DNA of 61,999 bases from Leptolyngbyaceae cyanobacterium CSU_1_4 (GTDB lineage Bacteria > Cyanobacteriota > Cyanobacteriia > Elainellales > Elainellaceae): the NCBI GenBank assembly GCA_012034615.1, contig JAAUPA010000002.1, forward strand, positions 1 through 61,999, written 5' to 3'. Shown one piece after another: positions 36,169 through 46,276 of this stretch. The notes under the pieces are model-generated. The model made no database searches, was not told where the DNA came from, and saw nothing but the letters and a program-made list of their open reading frames with translations. A program made the position numbers and the translations under genes. The first letter of the stretch is position 1, and the number at the start of each line of letters is the position of its first letter.

Positions 36169-36840
36169 CTAATCTTCTGCTTCCAGCCGATTACCCTCAG
36201 GCTGACTAATTCGACAAGGGCTGAAAGATAAGCGATGTTGCGGTGTCACTCCGAGCTGTTGCAATCCTGCTCGATGCTTTGCTGTTCCATATCCTTTATT
36301 GGTGGCAATATCGTAGCCCTGATATCGCTCTGCAAGGCGCACCATCAACCGATCGCGCCACACTTTTGCCAGGATACTAGCCGCCGCGATCGCCAAGGAT
36401 TTTTCGTCGCCTTTCACCAAGGTTTGTTGAGGAATCAGCAAATGGGGAATTTTTTGATTTCCATCGACCCAGCAAAAATCAGGCTGAATGGCGAGACGGG
36501 CGATCGCGCGTTTCATCGCCAGCAAAGACGCTTGCAGAATGTTAAGACGATCAATTTCTTGAACTGAGGCGACCCCAATTTGATGGGCGATCGCAACCGC
36601 CCGAATCTGTTCTGCTAGGTGCGATCGTTGCCCTGCCGATAGCTTCTTGCTATCCGTGACCCCTGCTGCTGCCAAACTATCTTCTGCGACAAGGGGCAAA
36701 ATTACAGCCGCCGCCACTACAGGTCCAAACAAACAACCCCGCCCGACCTCATCAACTCCCGCAATGCGATGATAGTTTAGCCCCGAAGCCTCTGAAAGGG
36801 TTAAAAAACTAAATTGTCCCGAACTAAGTTGTCGAGCCAT
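36169..36840 (-). CDS. rnhB: Ribonuclease HII
   Basis: 223 residues. The N-terminal catalytic motif YHRIAGVDEVGRGCLFGPVV supplies the acidic DE pair; DSKKLSAGQR and FCWVDGNQKI follow, then KVWRDRLM near the C-terminus. The enzyme cleaves RNA in RNA/DNA hybrids and single ribonucleotides in DNA, using divalent metal. It lies downstream of rne on the same strand (about 190 nt), an arrangement common in cyanobacteria, and is probably co-transcribed. Confidence 0.95.
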   Translation of the reverse strand: MARQLSSGQFSFLTLSEASGLNYHRIAGVDEVGRGCLFGPVVAAAVILPLVAEDSLAAAGVTDSKKLSAGQRSHLAEQIRAVAIAHQIGVASVQEIDRLNILQASLLAMKRAIARLAIQPDFCWVDGNQKIPHLLIPQQTLVKGDEKSLAIAAASILAKVWRDRLMVRLAERYQGYDIATNKGYGTAKHRAGLQQLGVTPQHRLSFSPCRISQPEGNRLEAED

Positions 36841-37029
36841 CGTCTTAATTCAAAGAATTTGATTCAAACAACAAACGCAGCGACGCTGAATAGTAAGGAT
36901 GAATCTATTCCAAGCCCCTTTCCTTCAAGCAAGAAGCGAGGGACAGGTTTCTCGGTGCATCGCCCCATCAACCTATCCCCGGCTTCTTCCTGACCCAGAA
37001 CAGCTTCTAGCCTACGCGGGCAAAGGTAT

Positions 37030-39216
37030 TTAACTGGCAGTAGAAGACCGACGACGACGGCGACGACGAGTATGATCAACTCCGTCTTCGGTAGCGCTAT
37101 CCTCAGTGCTATTGCCCTCAGTGCTATTGCCTGCGGTAGTATCGCGTTCAAGAGTACTCTCTATCAAGCTCTGGTCTTCGCCAATTTCTTGAAGATCAGG
37201 CTCAACAGACTTCACTAGAACTGGAGCCGTGTAAGAAGAGGGTACGTCAGGCTCTAAATAAAGAATAGGGTCAAGGCTGCGCTCCGTCTCGCCGACCTCG
37301 TCCATCTCATCGGCTTCATCTATTTCCTGAGCAGCTTCTGCCACAGTTAGCTTAGCAGGGGGCGGTAACGTCACAGAGGCTCCATTCGGCATCCGCGTCA
37401 CTTTGTCCCGGCAATGCTACAGCAACAATAATTGATTTTGGATCTTTGATCGGTTCGGTCGATAAAATCAGCGGTGAAATCCCATGAACGAGTAAACATC
37501 CTGCTCTTCCTCCGTCATCTCAACCGAAACGACCTGCGGAGGTTCAGCCGGAGGTCGCTCACGCCGCCCCGATCGCCCGTTCGCCACTTTCTCCGGTCGC
37601 GCTTCCCGATTAGAGTTGCGAGTCGGCAAAGGGGTGGGCGTAGGAGTTTCTTCGACTGCAATGTCCTGATCTAAGCGATCGCCCAAATCGTCGTTAGCAA
37701 CTTCTGCTGGCGCAATCCGACCGGCTGGATTCCTGGCAATCGGCTCTCCGACCCGCACTCGACCCCGCCGCCGCCGATTTTCGTTGCCTCTGCTGGGCGA
37801 GTAGCTAGGATGATTCGCCAAATCTAGCTCTTGCAAATCAGAGGAAGAATCTAGATCGAGGTCATCGCCGCCTGGTTTCTCCCAAACTTCTCGGCTCGGC
37901 TCCCGGGAGGGCAAACTGCGGGGTTCGGCGATCGCCGCCGCGCGGAAGGTTTCTAGAGGCTCTGCGGCAAAAGAATCCGCCTCACCCGGTAAATGAACCA
38001 AGTGCCCTAGCCCCCCGCAGGTCGTGCAAACTCGTCCAAATAGCTCGTAAATGTTTTGCCCTTGTCGCTTCCGAGTCAACTCGACCAGCCCCAGCTCAGA
38101 AAGTTGAGCAATTTGAGGTCTTGCCTTATCTGCCCGAAGCGACTTGTTAAATTGCTCCAACACTTGCAGCTTGTCCCGGTTGGCATCCATATCAATGAAA
38201 TCGACAATGATCACCCCTGCAATGTTGCGCAACCGGAGCTGTCGAGCAATTTCGGTTGCGGCTTCAGAGTTGGTCCAAAGCACCGTTTCACGGGCGGTTG
38301 CCGAACGGGTGAACGAGCCAGAGTTAACGTCAATCACGGTCAACGCTTCGGTGCGCTCAATCACAATGTAGCCCCCCGAAGGTAGGTCTACTCTGGGTTT
38401 CAGGGCTTCTCGAATGGCGGCATTTACTCGGAAATACTCTAGGATTGAAACGCGATCGCGGTGTTGATCAATCAACACATTCTGCGGAGTTTTGCCCCCG
38501 TTCCAACTGGTTAAGTACTGCTTGACGCGCTTCAGCCCCGTACTAGAGTCCACCACAATTCGGTTGACTTCACTGCCATAAACATCCCGCAGCACCCGCT
38601 GAATAAAGTCGTCATCTCGGTTCAGCAAGCTCGGGGGGCGAGTGGTTCCTGCCTCCTGTTGAACGGTTTCCCACTGTTTTTGCAGGGTTTCTAAATCTTC
38701 AATAATGGCTTCCTCCGGAACACCCTCTGCCTCCGTTCGCACCAGCAAGCCCATGCCCGCCGGTTTGACCAAAATTGCCAGCGCCCGCAAGCGGTTGCGC
38801 TCTGCCTCACTTCTGATCCGCCGAGACAAGTTGACCCCCCGACCATAGGGCATCAGAACGAGGTAGCGACCGGGCAGGCTGACGTTTCCGGTTAGCCGAG
38901 GACCTTTGTTTCCAGTCGGCTCCTTCATAATTTGAACCAACACCTTTTGCTGCGGAGCCAGCAGCTCAGTAATCGAGCCTGCGGATTTTCTCAGCTTTAA
39001 AGGGCCCAAATCTGTAACGTGAATGAATCCATTGCGCTCACTGTCACCAATATTAACGAAGGCGGCATCAATGCCAGGAAGCACATTCTCCACAATGCCC
39101 AGGTAAATATCTCCAACCTGATGACTGCCCTTGGCAACGATTAACTCTTGAATTTGATCTTCTGAAAAAACGGCGGCAATCCGATGCTGTTCGGCAATAA
39201 TAATTTGCTTTGACAT
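37030..39216 (-). CDS. rne: Ribonuclease E/G, with two compensating frameshifts in the C-terminal region
   Basis: The catalytic part (39216-37468) is intact: S1 domain with GDIYLGIVENVLPGIDAAFV, DNase I-like site with IDVNSGSFT and VIIVDFIDMD, Zn-link CTTCGG. The track stop after YSFMGFHR is premature. One extra T in the run at 37477-37479 gives MGFSPLILSTEPIKDPKSI, family-like sequence. Near 37390-37415 the frame returns to the original and continues (VTRMPNGASVTLPPP) to the Arg-rich end RRRRRRRRSSTAS at 37030. That Arg-rich tail is the cyanobacterial RNase E site known to bind PNPase. RNase E is the main mRNA-decay endonuclease. Total length is about 728 residues. Confidence 0.9.
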
Positions 39217-39681
39217 TCAAGTTCCTCAAAAACTGGCAGTCATGGAGGCAATGGCTTCACAAACGCCACCCACGCTGCAACTTAGTACGGGGTAATACGA
39301 AAAATTCTGACATGATGAGAAGGAAAGCAAATTAATGCCTGCCTTGAGTCAATTCTCAGGTAGGGGAAGCCCTTGAAAATGTAACGGAACAAACAGTTCC
39401 ACGACGATTGATCACGGCGATAGGACAGTTAGCAACTGAACTACCCGCTTTTTTGTAAATGATTGATCTACAAAAAAGGACACCCAGCGATCGAATTGAA
39501 ATCAAAGGCTTGGCGGAAGTGAACTGTGCTCAAGATGCAATGCCGAAGACCACTGGCAGCAACCTGAACCTTTCGCTCACATTCAGCTTCTCTTGCAAAG
39601 CATTATAACGCAGAGACACTCTTACGCTATCAATGAGATAAAACATTTTAATAAGAAATCTCTAGAAATCTTAAAAATGTC
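39217..39681 (-). promoter_or_regulatory. Long rne leader with promoter and U-rich hairpin
   Basis: This 465-nt spacer lies upstream of rne. On the minus strand a perfect -10 box TATAAT lies at 39602-39607, with TTGATA about 20 nt before it, which would give a leader of about 375 nt. Inside, CTTTTTTGTA (39478-39469) pairs with TACAAAAAAG (39457-39448) to form a U-rich hairpin. RNase E autoregulates through its own 5' leader in E. coli, and the same has been reported in cyanobacteria, so this leader is a likely control site. The promoter call is inference. Confidence 0.5.
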
Positions 39682-42348
39682 TCAAATTTTACCCAAGAGT
39701 AGCTGCCGACGATGGGCATGAACTAAGTGAACTTCTTGCTGAGAAACTTGCTCTAACAGGTAAATGACATGCTCAGGACGTAACAAAGTCCCATCGTTTT
39801 GGCAACTGCCAACATAGCAAAGGGTTGCCCAAGCCTCGGAGGAGACCGGGACGAACTTAGGAAGTTCGATGTGGGGAGGCAGAAGCTCTAGGGCAAACAG
39901 GCGATCGCACAAATTGACCTGCTTAACCTGACCTGACTTGGTAGTTTGCTCCATTGTAATCTGCTCTGCCGCCAAAATTGCATCGACCCAAGTTTGCCAA
40001 GGCGCGGCTTCCGAAGAACTCACCGTAATCCAATACTCAGCCTTTTCTAGAAGCTGCGTTGCAGAAGGCGACTTAGGCGCAACTTCTTCAGCTTGATAGA
40101 TGGGCATGTCGGGGGGAAGTTGCGCTGCCAACCTGGCTTGAAACTCGTCTACAGAAATTGAGTCAGTCAGATCAAAATCGATGATTTCCCCTGAACTGGT
40201 CGTGCCTAAGGAGAGGGCATTCGCCAACGCAAACTTAGGACTGGGATGAAATCCACCCGAAAAACTAATCGGCAGCGCGGCTCGTCGTAATGCCCGATCA
40301 AACAAACGAACCAGGTCAAGATGGCTGGTCAGGGCCATGTTGCCCAACTTGCCAAACCAAATTCTGATCCGCTGGACTCGCTCCACATTCGGCACAAACT
40401 GCCCAGTAAATTTGGGAATGGGCAGGGGCGGCACTACGACGTTATGACCAAAGTCTGTGCCGCACACGCCGCAATGGGAGCAACCATCAAACGAACAGTC
40501 AGGAACGATCGCTGCCTCAAGTGCCCTCTGCAAGTCAGTTTTCAGCCATTCCTTTTCAATTCCGGTATCAATATGATCCCAGGGTAAAGGCGCATCATAG
40601 GAGGGCACTACAGCCCCCTCATCCGCCGTCTCGTCTTCTGCCTGTTCTTGAAAAATATTCCACTCGCCCTTCTCGACCTGTCGATACTTCCACGTCAAGT
40701 TAGATTCGGCGATCGCCTCTGTCCACGCCAAATATGCCCGCTCAAGGCTTTCCCACCAAGCATCCATGCCCGCCCCCAACTCCCAGGCGCGACGAATCAC
40801 TGGAGCCAAACGGCGATCGCCCCGCCCGACAAAATCCTCCATTGCCGAAATTCGTACATCGGTAAAGTTGACCTTCAACCCTCGAATCGTATGGAACTCC
40901 TCCCGCAGCAACCGTTGTTTCCGCTTAAACTCGCTCTTAGACACCGAATGCCATTGAAACGGAGTGTGCGGCTTTGGCGTAAAGTTAGAAATTGTGACAT
41001 TAAAACTCAGTCGCTTACGTCCTCGGCTGCCGCACTCCTGCTGAAGCCATCGCATCGTTTCAGCAATTCCCAACACATCCTCATCGGTTTCACCCGGCAG
41101 CCCAATCATAAAATAAAGCTTAACCTTGTCCCAGCCTTGTTCAAAGGCTGTTTTAACCCCCCGCAGGAGTTCTTCATTGTTCAGCCCTTTATTAATAACG
41201 TCTCGCATCCGCTGGGTTCCCGCTTCTGGGGCAAAGGTCAGCCCGCCTTGCCGGGTGCCGCCCAAAATGTTGGCAATATTTTCGTCGAAGCGATCGACCC
41301 GCTGACTGGGCAAAGAAAGGGAAATATTGTCGTCCTTGAGGCGATTTTTGATCTCTACGCCCACTGCTGGCAAGGCCAGATAATCTGAACAGCTCAAAGA
41401 AAGTAAAGAAAACTCGTTGTAGCCTGTTGCTCGCATTCCTTGCTCGATCGCCTCTACCACTTGCGCAGGTTCTACATCCCGCGCAGGGCGAGTCAACATT
41501 CCGGGCTGACAAAAGCGACAGCCTCTGGTGCAGCCGCGCCGAATTTCAATGGTTAGGCGATCGTGCACGGTCTCGACATAAGGTACTAAACCAATAGAGT
41601 ATGCCGGGATAGGCGTTGCCACCCGCCGCAATATCCGCTCAGGCACATCTGCTCGATTCGGCACCACTGAGCCATCTGCCGCCATGTCATAAAACCGAGG
41701 CACGTATACACCAGGAACCAGGGCTAAATCCAGCAGCAGTTCTTCCCGGCTCAAGCCTGCTAGCTTTCCTTGCTCCAAAATTAGACCAATTTCAGGAAGC
41801 AATTCTTCGCCATCGCCCAGCGCCACAAAGTCCAAAAAGTCGGCGTAGGGCTCTGGGTTGGAGGTGGCAGTCTGTCCGCCTGCAAAGATGAGGGGGTAAC
41901 TGCCTTGCTCAACATTCCACACCCCGATCGCATCGCGCTCTTTCCAGGTTAGAGGAATGCCTGCCAAGTCCAGCATTTCTAGAATGTTGGTGGCTCCTAG
42001 CTCGTAGCTGAGGCTAAAGCCCAAAATATCGAAGTCGGTGAGCGATCGCTTAGACTCCACGGCAAACAACGGCGTTTGGGTGGCGCGGAGTTGCTGAGAC
42101 AAATCAGCAGCCGGAAGATAGGCGCGATCGCACGACTGCCTAGGTTGAACATTCAAAATGCTATAAAGAATGATATGCCCTAGGTTAGAAGCTCCGACTT
42201 CATACATTTCGGGATAAGTCAAAACCCAGTGAACCCTTGCCGTTTCCCACGCCTTATGCACTGCCCCCAACTCATTACCCAAATAACGAGCAGGTCGAGA
42301 AATTTCTGGAGTTAATAGCTGGTCAACGGCAACTGCCACGATAATCAC
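39682..42348 (-). CDS. TIGR03960 family B12-binding-type radical SAM protein fused to a DUF2344 (TIGR03936) domain
   Basis: 888 residues from a GTG start. A cobalamin-binding-like N-terminus (about 1-230: HWVLTYPEMYEVGASNLGHI, LIFAGGQTATSNPEPYADFL) is followed by the radical SAM core with RRGCTRGCRFCQPG and TFAPEAGTQRMRDVINKG. The C-terminal ~230 residues (VQRIRIWFGKLGNMALTSHL, SFSGGFHPSPKFALANALSL) are the DUF2344/TIGR03936 domain. The fused protein is widespread, but its substrate is unproven. It lies upstream of rne on the same strand, a frequent cyanobacterial order. Confidence 0.92.
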   Translation of the reverse strand: MIIVAVAVDQLLTPEISRPARYLGNELGAVHKAWETARVHWVLTYPEMYEVGASNLGHIILYSILNVQPRQSCDRAYLPAADLSQQLRATQTPLFAVESKRSLTDFDILGFSLSYELGATNILEMLDLAGIPLTWKERDAIGVWNVEQGSYPLIFAGGQTATSNPEPYADFLDFVALGDGEELLPEIGLILEQGKLAGLSREELLLDLALVPGVYVPRFYDMAADGSVVPNRADVPERILRRVATPIPAYSIGLVPYVETVHDRLTIEIRRGCTRGCRFCQPGMLTRPARDVEPAQVVEAIEQGMRATGYNEFSLLSLSCSDYLALPAVGVEIKNRLKDDNISLSLPSQRVDRFDENIANILGGTRQGGLTFAPEAGTQRMRDVINKGLNNEELLRGVKTAFEQGWDKVKLYFMIGLPGETDEDVLGIAETMRWLQQECGSRGRKRLSFNVTISNFTPKPHTPFQWHSVSKSEFKRKQRLLREEFHTIRGLKVNFTDVRISAMEDFVGRGDRRLAPVIRRAWELGAGMDAWWESLERAYLAWTEAIAESNLTWKYRQVEKGEWNIFQEQAEDETADEGAVVPSYDAPLPWDHIDTGIEKEWLKTDLQRALEAAIVPDCSFDGCSHCGVCGTDFGHNVVVPPLPIPKFTGQFVPNVERVQRIRIWFGKLGNMALTSHLDLVRLFDRALRRAALPISFSGGFHPSPKFALANALSLGTTSSGEIIDFDLTDSISVDEFQARLAAQLPPDMPIYQAEEVAPKSPSATQLLEKAEYWITVSSSEAAPWQTWVDAILAAEQITMEQTTKSGQVKQVNLCDRLFALELLPPHIELPKFVPVSSEAWATLCYVGSCQNDGTLLRPEHVIYLLEQVSQQEVHLVHAHRRQLLLGKI

Positions 42349-42461
42349 GCTCTCAACGGACGGGTTTCAATAGTCCACTATAGTCAAGAACGGCACGATT
42401 AACAGCGCAACCCCAGTTCATTCAACCCACCCATTTAGCCCACAAGCAGCACCAACACTTC

Positions 42462-42812
42462 CTACGCAGCCACCCAGCCTAGTTCTGGGAAAGGTTGACC
42501 CTGCGAAATCTCAAACACGCGATCGAGCTGCGTTAACTCAAAAATGATACGAACCGAAGGAGAAACTCCAAATAACCCAAACCGCTTGTTTAAGTGCTGA
42601 GCCAGAGTGAGGGTCGAGACCAATATCATTAATCCGGCGCTATCCAGCGCCACAATTTGGCTCATATCTACCATCACCGAAGAGTTCTCTGGAGCAGAAA
42701 TCATATCTGATAAATGTTGCCCTATCTCGGCTGCATTATCTGCGTTAATGTCTCCCTGAATCTTGACAATTTTCGTTTTGGTAGGGGTGAGGACGCTTGG
42801 TATTGTTAGCAT
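42462..42812 (-). CDS. STAS-domain anti-sigma-factor antagonist
   Basis: 116 residues covering a single STAS domain (SpoIIAA-like). The phosphorylatable serine lies in IVALDSAGLMILVS, preceded by VMVDMSQ. IQGDINADNAAEIGQHLSDM and GVSPSVRIIFELTQLDRVF fit the fold. It probably toggles a partner-switching regulator, with a RsbW-type kinase and PP2C phosphatase not present in this window. It stands alone, divergent from the 43512 gene. Confidence 0.9.
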   Translation of the reverse strand: MLTIPSVLTPTKTKIVKIQGDINADNAAEIGQHLSDMISAPENSSVMVDMSQIVALDSAGLMILVSTLTLAQHLNKRFGLFGVSPSVRIIFELTQLDRVFEISQGQPFPELGWVAA

Positions 42813-43511
42813 AGTTTGGCTCTGATATGAAGGGGTAACGAAAGGTCAGGAACGATTTCCGAAATGATGGATGAATGTAAATGAACATAACCTTGTAACT
42901 TTGAAAGAGACTAGGAAGATAAAGCCACTTTGCACAATCTTCACTAACCAAATTCCTTCAATTGAAGTTTTGAGCAAATGTTTTTGTTATCTAGTATTTG
43001 ACGATACATTTCGCTCTGATCATCACCCGTTTGGTTTTGGTTTAAATCTTTAGTGCAATACATTGGATAGAAAGATAGATCGGGAAAACTTAAGTTAATT
43101 ACCGATGAAAGTTCGATAAAAATAACTTTTCTAAGGCAACATTAACGTTATCAATGCAGATAAAAAGTATACAGACATACGGGTATGCAAAATCTGACCT
43201 AGGACTCAAGGCAGGAATGCGCTAAATTTGTACGCCAAATTAATCTGAAGCAAATTGATTAGCAGCGCCAGGATGCTTAGTGATAGCGCCGAGCTAGGAA
43301 TTTTGAAGAAATCTCTTGACCGAGTGCCTAATTTGAACGATGGAGTTGAAGTCTTCAGTAAGAGATGATTTAGGTTGCAAGCTCAGTGATCGTCGTCATT
43401 CAAAAGTAGTGTTTTCGATCCTATCGGCTCTCCTCTATCTAGTGGAAGATTTAGCCCAAAGAGAGTGTACCGAACCGGTGTGGTCATGCTAATGGTAATG
43501 CTATATCTGTT
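42813..43511. other. Long intergenic region between divergent genes
   Basis: 699 nt with no accepted ORF. It should hold promoters for the STAS gene (leftward) and the 64-residue gene (rightward). An imperfect TAACGTTATC palindrome lies near 43145, and AT-rich sequence follows it. I see no tRNA or strong terminator. The 60-residue ORF 42871-43053 has atypical composition and is not accepted. Confidence 0.45.
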
Positions 43512-43706
43512 ATGAAAACTACTGACATGATCCGAAAATTAGTGGCAAGAGCGCTATCGATTAAGCAGCTTACTCCTGATATTGAGAATGAAATTAACTA
43601 CGAGTTGACTCGTTTAGGTCATATTTCAGATGTAGATTATGAGGCATTAGAGTTGCTAATGTCAGAAATGGATGCGGGACGAATTCAGCTAGTTTCTAAC
43701 CTATAA
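43512..43706 (+). CDS. Small cyanobacterial protein of unknown function
   Basis: 64 residues, helical and soluble: VARALSIKQLTPDIENEINY, then LGHISDVDYEALELLMSEMD and AGRIQLV. This pattern (S-x-QLTP-IE-EIN ... D-ALE-LM--MD-G-I-LV) is one I recognise from numerous short cyanobacterial proteins, but no function is known. No membrane segment or Cys. No close ribosome site is seen. Confidence 0.75.
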   Translation: MKTTDMIRKLVARALSIKQLTPDIENEINYELTRLGHISDVDYEALELLMSEMDAGRIQLVSNL

Positions 43707-43728
43707 TTCTGGATTTTTTGAAAAGATA

Positions 43729-44144
43729 TCATTGAGAACAATTTTCTAAATGATTTTGCCAAACTTGGTGAACAAAGTGGTGAAGGAGTGCTGAAGAAAG
43801 CTCTTTATTCTCGATCGCTTGTTCTGTAGCCTCGTGATGTTTGGGTGCATTCAATTGGTGATGACTGGAATAGCGTCTAGGTCTAGGGCGATGTGGAACA
43901 AAGATAGGGGTAGGAGCAAGTCTGAGCTTTGACGTAAATCATGCAGAATTAAGGGTTTATAGAGATTAACGTCTATTTCATCTGGTTGATCTGGTAGTTG
44001 GATCAAGGCTAGGGGTCTTGCCCAACAAAGCTGTCGAGATGGAATGATCTGAATGGTTTCGGCATAAAGACGGGTTGCTTCATATGGGAGGTAGATGATT
44101 TGTCCATCCTGGAATGTGGGCAGGGGAGCCGTCAGTGAAGGCAT
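43729..44144 (-). CDS. Conserved cyanobacterial protein of unknown function, probably frameshifted
   Basis: The track ORF (97 residues, 44144-43851) reads IIYLPYEATRLYAETIQIIP, then ARPLALIQLP, then DLRQSSDLLLPLSLFHIALD and stops at VITN. In the next frame, after a one-base shift near 43855-43868, a further ~45 codons read HHQLNAPKHHEATEQAIENK and LLHHFVHQVWQNHLENCSQ to a TGA at 43729-43731. Both parts are protein-like and fit one ~138-residue protein. No function is known. It is divergent from the prolyl aminopeptidase gene. Confidence 0.6.
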
Positions 44145-44219
44145 GGCTGAAAAGATTTCAATTGAAGGGGTATAGAAATACTCTATCCTTTTGAACAGGT
44201 CATGATGGAGTGTGATTGG

Positions 44220-45167
44220 ATGCTAGAGCTTTATCCCGCGATCGCCCCTTACAATTCTGGAACGCTAAAAGTTTCTGATCTTCATACCCTTTACTTTGAA
44301 CAGGTCGGAAACCCCAGTGGCAAGCCCGTTGTTTTTCTCCATGGCGGTCCGGGGGGCGGCATTGACCCGATTTATCGGCAATATTTTGATCCACAACAAT
44401 GGCGAATTATTCTGTTTGACCAACGCGGCTGTGGTCGTAGCACTCCTCACGCCGAGCTAGAAGAGAATACTACCTGGGATTTGGTTGGCGATATTGAGAA
44501 GCTGCGCCGATCGTTAAACATTGAGCAATGGGTTGTCTTTGGCGGCAGTTGGGGCAGCACGCTGGCGTTGGCATACAGCCAAACCCATCCTGAGTCTTGC
44601 AAAGGTTTAATTCTGCGAGGGATTTTCTTGCTTCGGCAAAAGGAGTTGCATTGGTTTTATCAAGAAGGAACAAGCTATATTTTTCCAGAGGCTTGGGAAG
44701 ATTACTTAAAGCCTATTCCCTCTGAAGAGCGCCATCATTTGATCGGTGCTTATTACCGAAGGTTGACCAGTGCTGATGCGAGTGTTCGTTTAGAAGCGGC
44801 AAAAGCTTGGTCTATTTGGGAGGCAAGCACCAGCAAGTTGTTGTTTGATCCTAATTTGCGACAGAAATTTGGCGAGAGTCAGTTTGCTGAGGCGTTTGCT
44901 CGCATTGAGTGCCACTACTTTGTGAATCAAGGTTTTTTAGAGACCGAAGAGCAGTTGCTGAAGGGGTGCGATCGCATTCGTCATATTCCCACCGTGATGA
45001 TTCAAGGTCGCTACGATGTGGTTTGCCCCATGGTTTCTGCCTGGGACTTGCATCAAGCCTTGCCCGAAGCCGAGTTTATTGTTGTTCCTGATGCCGGACA
45101 CTCTATGACTGAGCCCGGAATTCGGAGTGCCTTGATTGAAGCAAGCGATCGCTTTGCCACCCTTTAG
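44220..45167 (+). CDS. pip: Prolyl aminopeptidase (alpha/beta hydrolase, S33)
   Basis: 315 residues from the ATG at 44220 (MLELYPAIAPYNSGTLKVSD); the track start at 44202 is possible. The oxyanion-hole motif HGGPGGG, DQRGCGRS and nucleophile elbow GGSWGSTLAL are diagnostic, with C-terminal Asp in GRYDVVCP and His in DAGHSM. It removes N-terminal proline from peptides in the cytoplasm. It is convergent with nadA, whose reconstructed end lies 25 nt away. Confidence 0.94.
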   Translation: MLELYPAIAPYNSGTLKVSDLHTLYFEQVGNPSGKPVVFLHGGPGGGIDPIYRQYFDPQQWRIILFDQRGCGRSTPHAELEENTTWDLVGDIEKLRRSLNIEQWVVFGGSWGSTLALAYSQTHPESCKGLILRGIFLLRQKELHWFYQEGTSYIFPEAWEDYLKPIPSEERHHLIGAYYRRLTSADASVRLEAAKAWSIWEASTSKLLFDPNLRQKFGESQFAEAFARIECHYFVNQGFLETEEQLLKGCDRIRHIPTVMIQGRYDVVCPMVSAWDLHQALPEAEFIVVPDAGHSMTEPGIRSALIEASDRFATL

Positions 45168-45192
45168 CCCCTGACTCAGCCTAGGATTAACA

Positions 45193-46156
45193 TTAGCTCA
45201 TGGCTAACATTCGCTGAATCGGTCGTAGTGCCGCATCCTGAATCTCTTCGGGTAAGGTGATTTCAGGAGTTTTTGTTTTTCATTGCCCAGTAAAGTTTCT
45301 CTAAGGTATTCAGCCGCATATGAGGACATTCGTTGCAAGGGCAATCATTCATTGGCGGGGCGGGGATAAAAAGTTTGTTGGGGGCTTGCTTCTGCATTTG
45401 ATGAATGATGCCGGGTTCGGTGGCAACAATGAAAGACGATCGCGAGCTGCGTTGGCTGTAGTTTAACAGCGCAGTTGTAGAGCCAATGTAGTTCGCATGA
45501 CGCAGCACGGACGGTTCGCACTCCGGGTGGGCAATGATTTCGGCTTCAGGATGGGCGATCTGCAATTGCACCAGCTTCTTCTCGGAAAAGGTTTCGTGCA
45601 CAATGCAGCTTCCTTGCCACAGCACCATATCTCGCCCGGTTTGCTCCATGACGTAGCGTCCTAAGTTGCGATCGGGGGCAAAAATGATGGGCTGATCGGC
45701 AGGAATTTGGCGAACAATATTAACAGCATTGGAACTGGTGCAAATAATATCGCTCATTGCCTTAATTTCGGCGGTGCAGTTGATGTAGGAAATGACCTTG
45801 TGATTGGGGTGAGCTGCCTTGAATTGGGCAAAGGCTGCGGGTGGGCAGCTATCGGCTAAGGAGCAGCCTGCGTTAAGGTCGGGCAGTAAGACAAGCTTGT
45901 GGGGATTGAGAATTTTGGCGGTTTCTGCCATAAAGTGAACTCCAGCAAACACAATCACTTCGGCTTCGGTGCTGGCTGCTTGCTGCGAAAGCCCTAGGGA
46001 ATCGCCAATGTAATCGGCAATGTCTTGGATGTCTGGATCTTGGTAGTAGTGCGCCAAAACGACTGCGTTAAGTTCGCGCTTTAACTCGGCGATCGCCGTA
46101 AACAAATCAGGGGGTAGAGCAGCAGAATTTTGGTGAGAGAAGGTGGTTGCAAACAC
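45193..46156 (-). CDS. nadA: Quinolinate synthase A, frameshifted at the C-terminus
   Basis: It condenses iminoaspartate with dihydroxyacetone phosphate to quinolinate in NAD synthesis, using a [4Fe-4S] cluster. Motifs: [46 protein letters not shown] (the three Cys ligands are in the last three). The track ORF stops at WAMKNKNS. Removing one A from the A5 runs at 45270-45280 restores [20 protein letters not shown] and MLAMS, the usual NadA end, stopping at 45193. That makes about 320 residues, the family size. Confidence 0.95.
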
Positions 46157-46276
46157 GTTTTTAGGGAGGTTTTGGTAAATAGTTGGAGCTTGACAACGGC
46201 TGCCTGAGGCTTTTAATTCTTGTATTATAGTTATTTTTACTAAAAATGTCTCTAAGCAAACTGGTGAATTTTCTAA

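Noticed and set aside
36864-37151. 95-residue ORF overlapping the rne end
   Set aside because: It is a shadow of the rne tail in another frame; repeated ALRAIALRIALP is a by-product of the Arg-rich coding sequence.
40648-41388. 246-residue plus-strand ORF inside the TIGR03960 gene
   Set aside because: It is antisense to a strongly conserved radical SAM gene and rich in Pro, Arg and His, as expected of a shadow frame.
42813-43511. tRNA or small RNA gene in the 700-nt spacer
   Set aside because: No cloverleaf, T-loop GTTCGAATC-type motif or strong terminator is seen.
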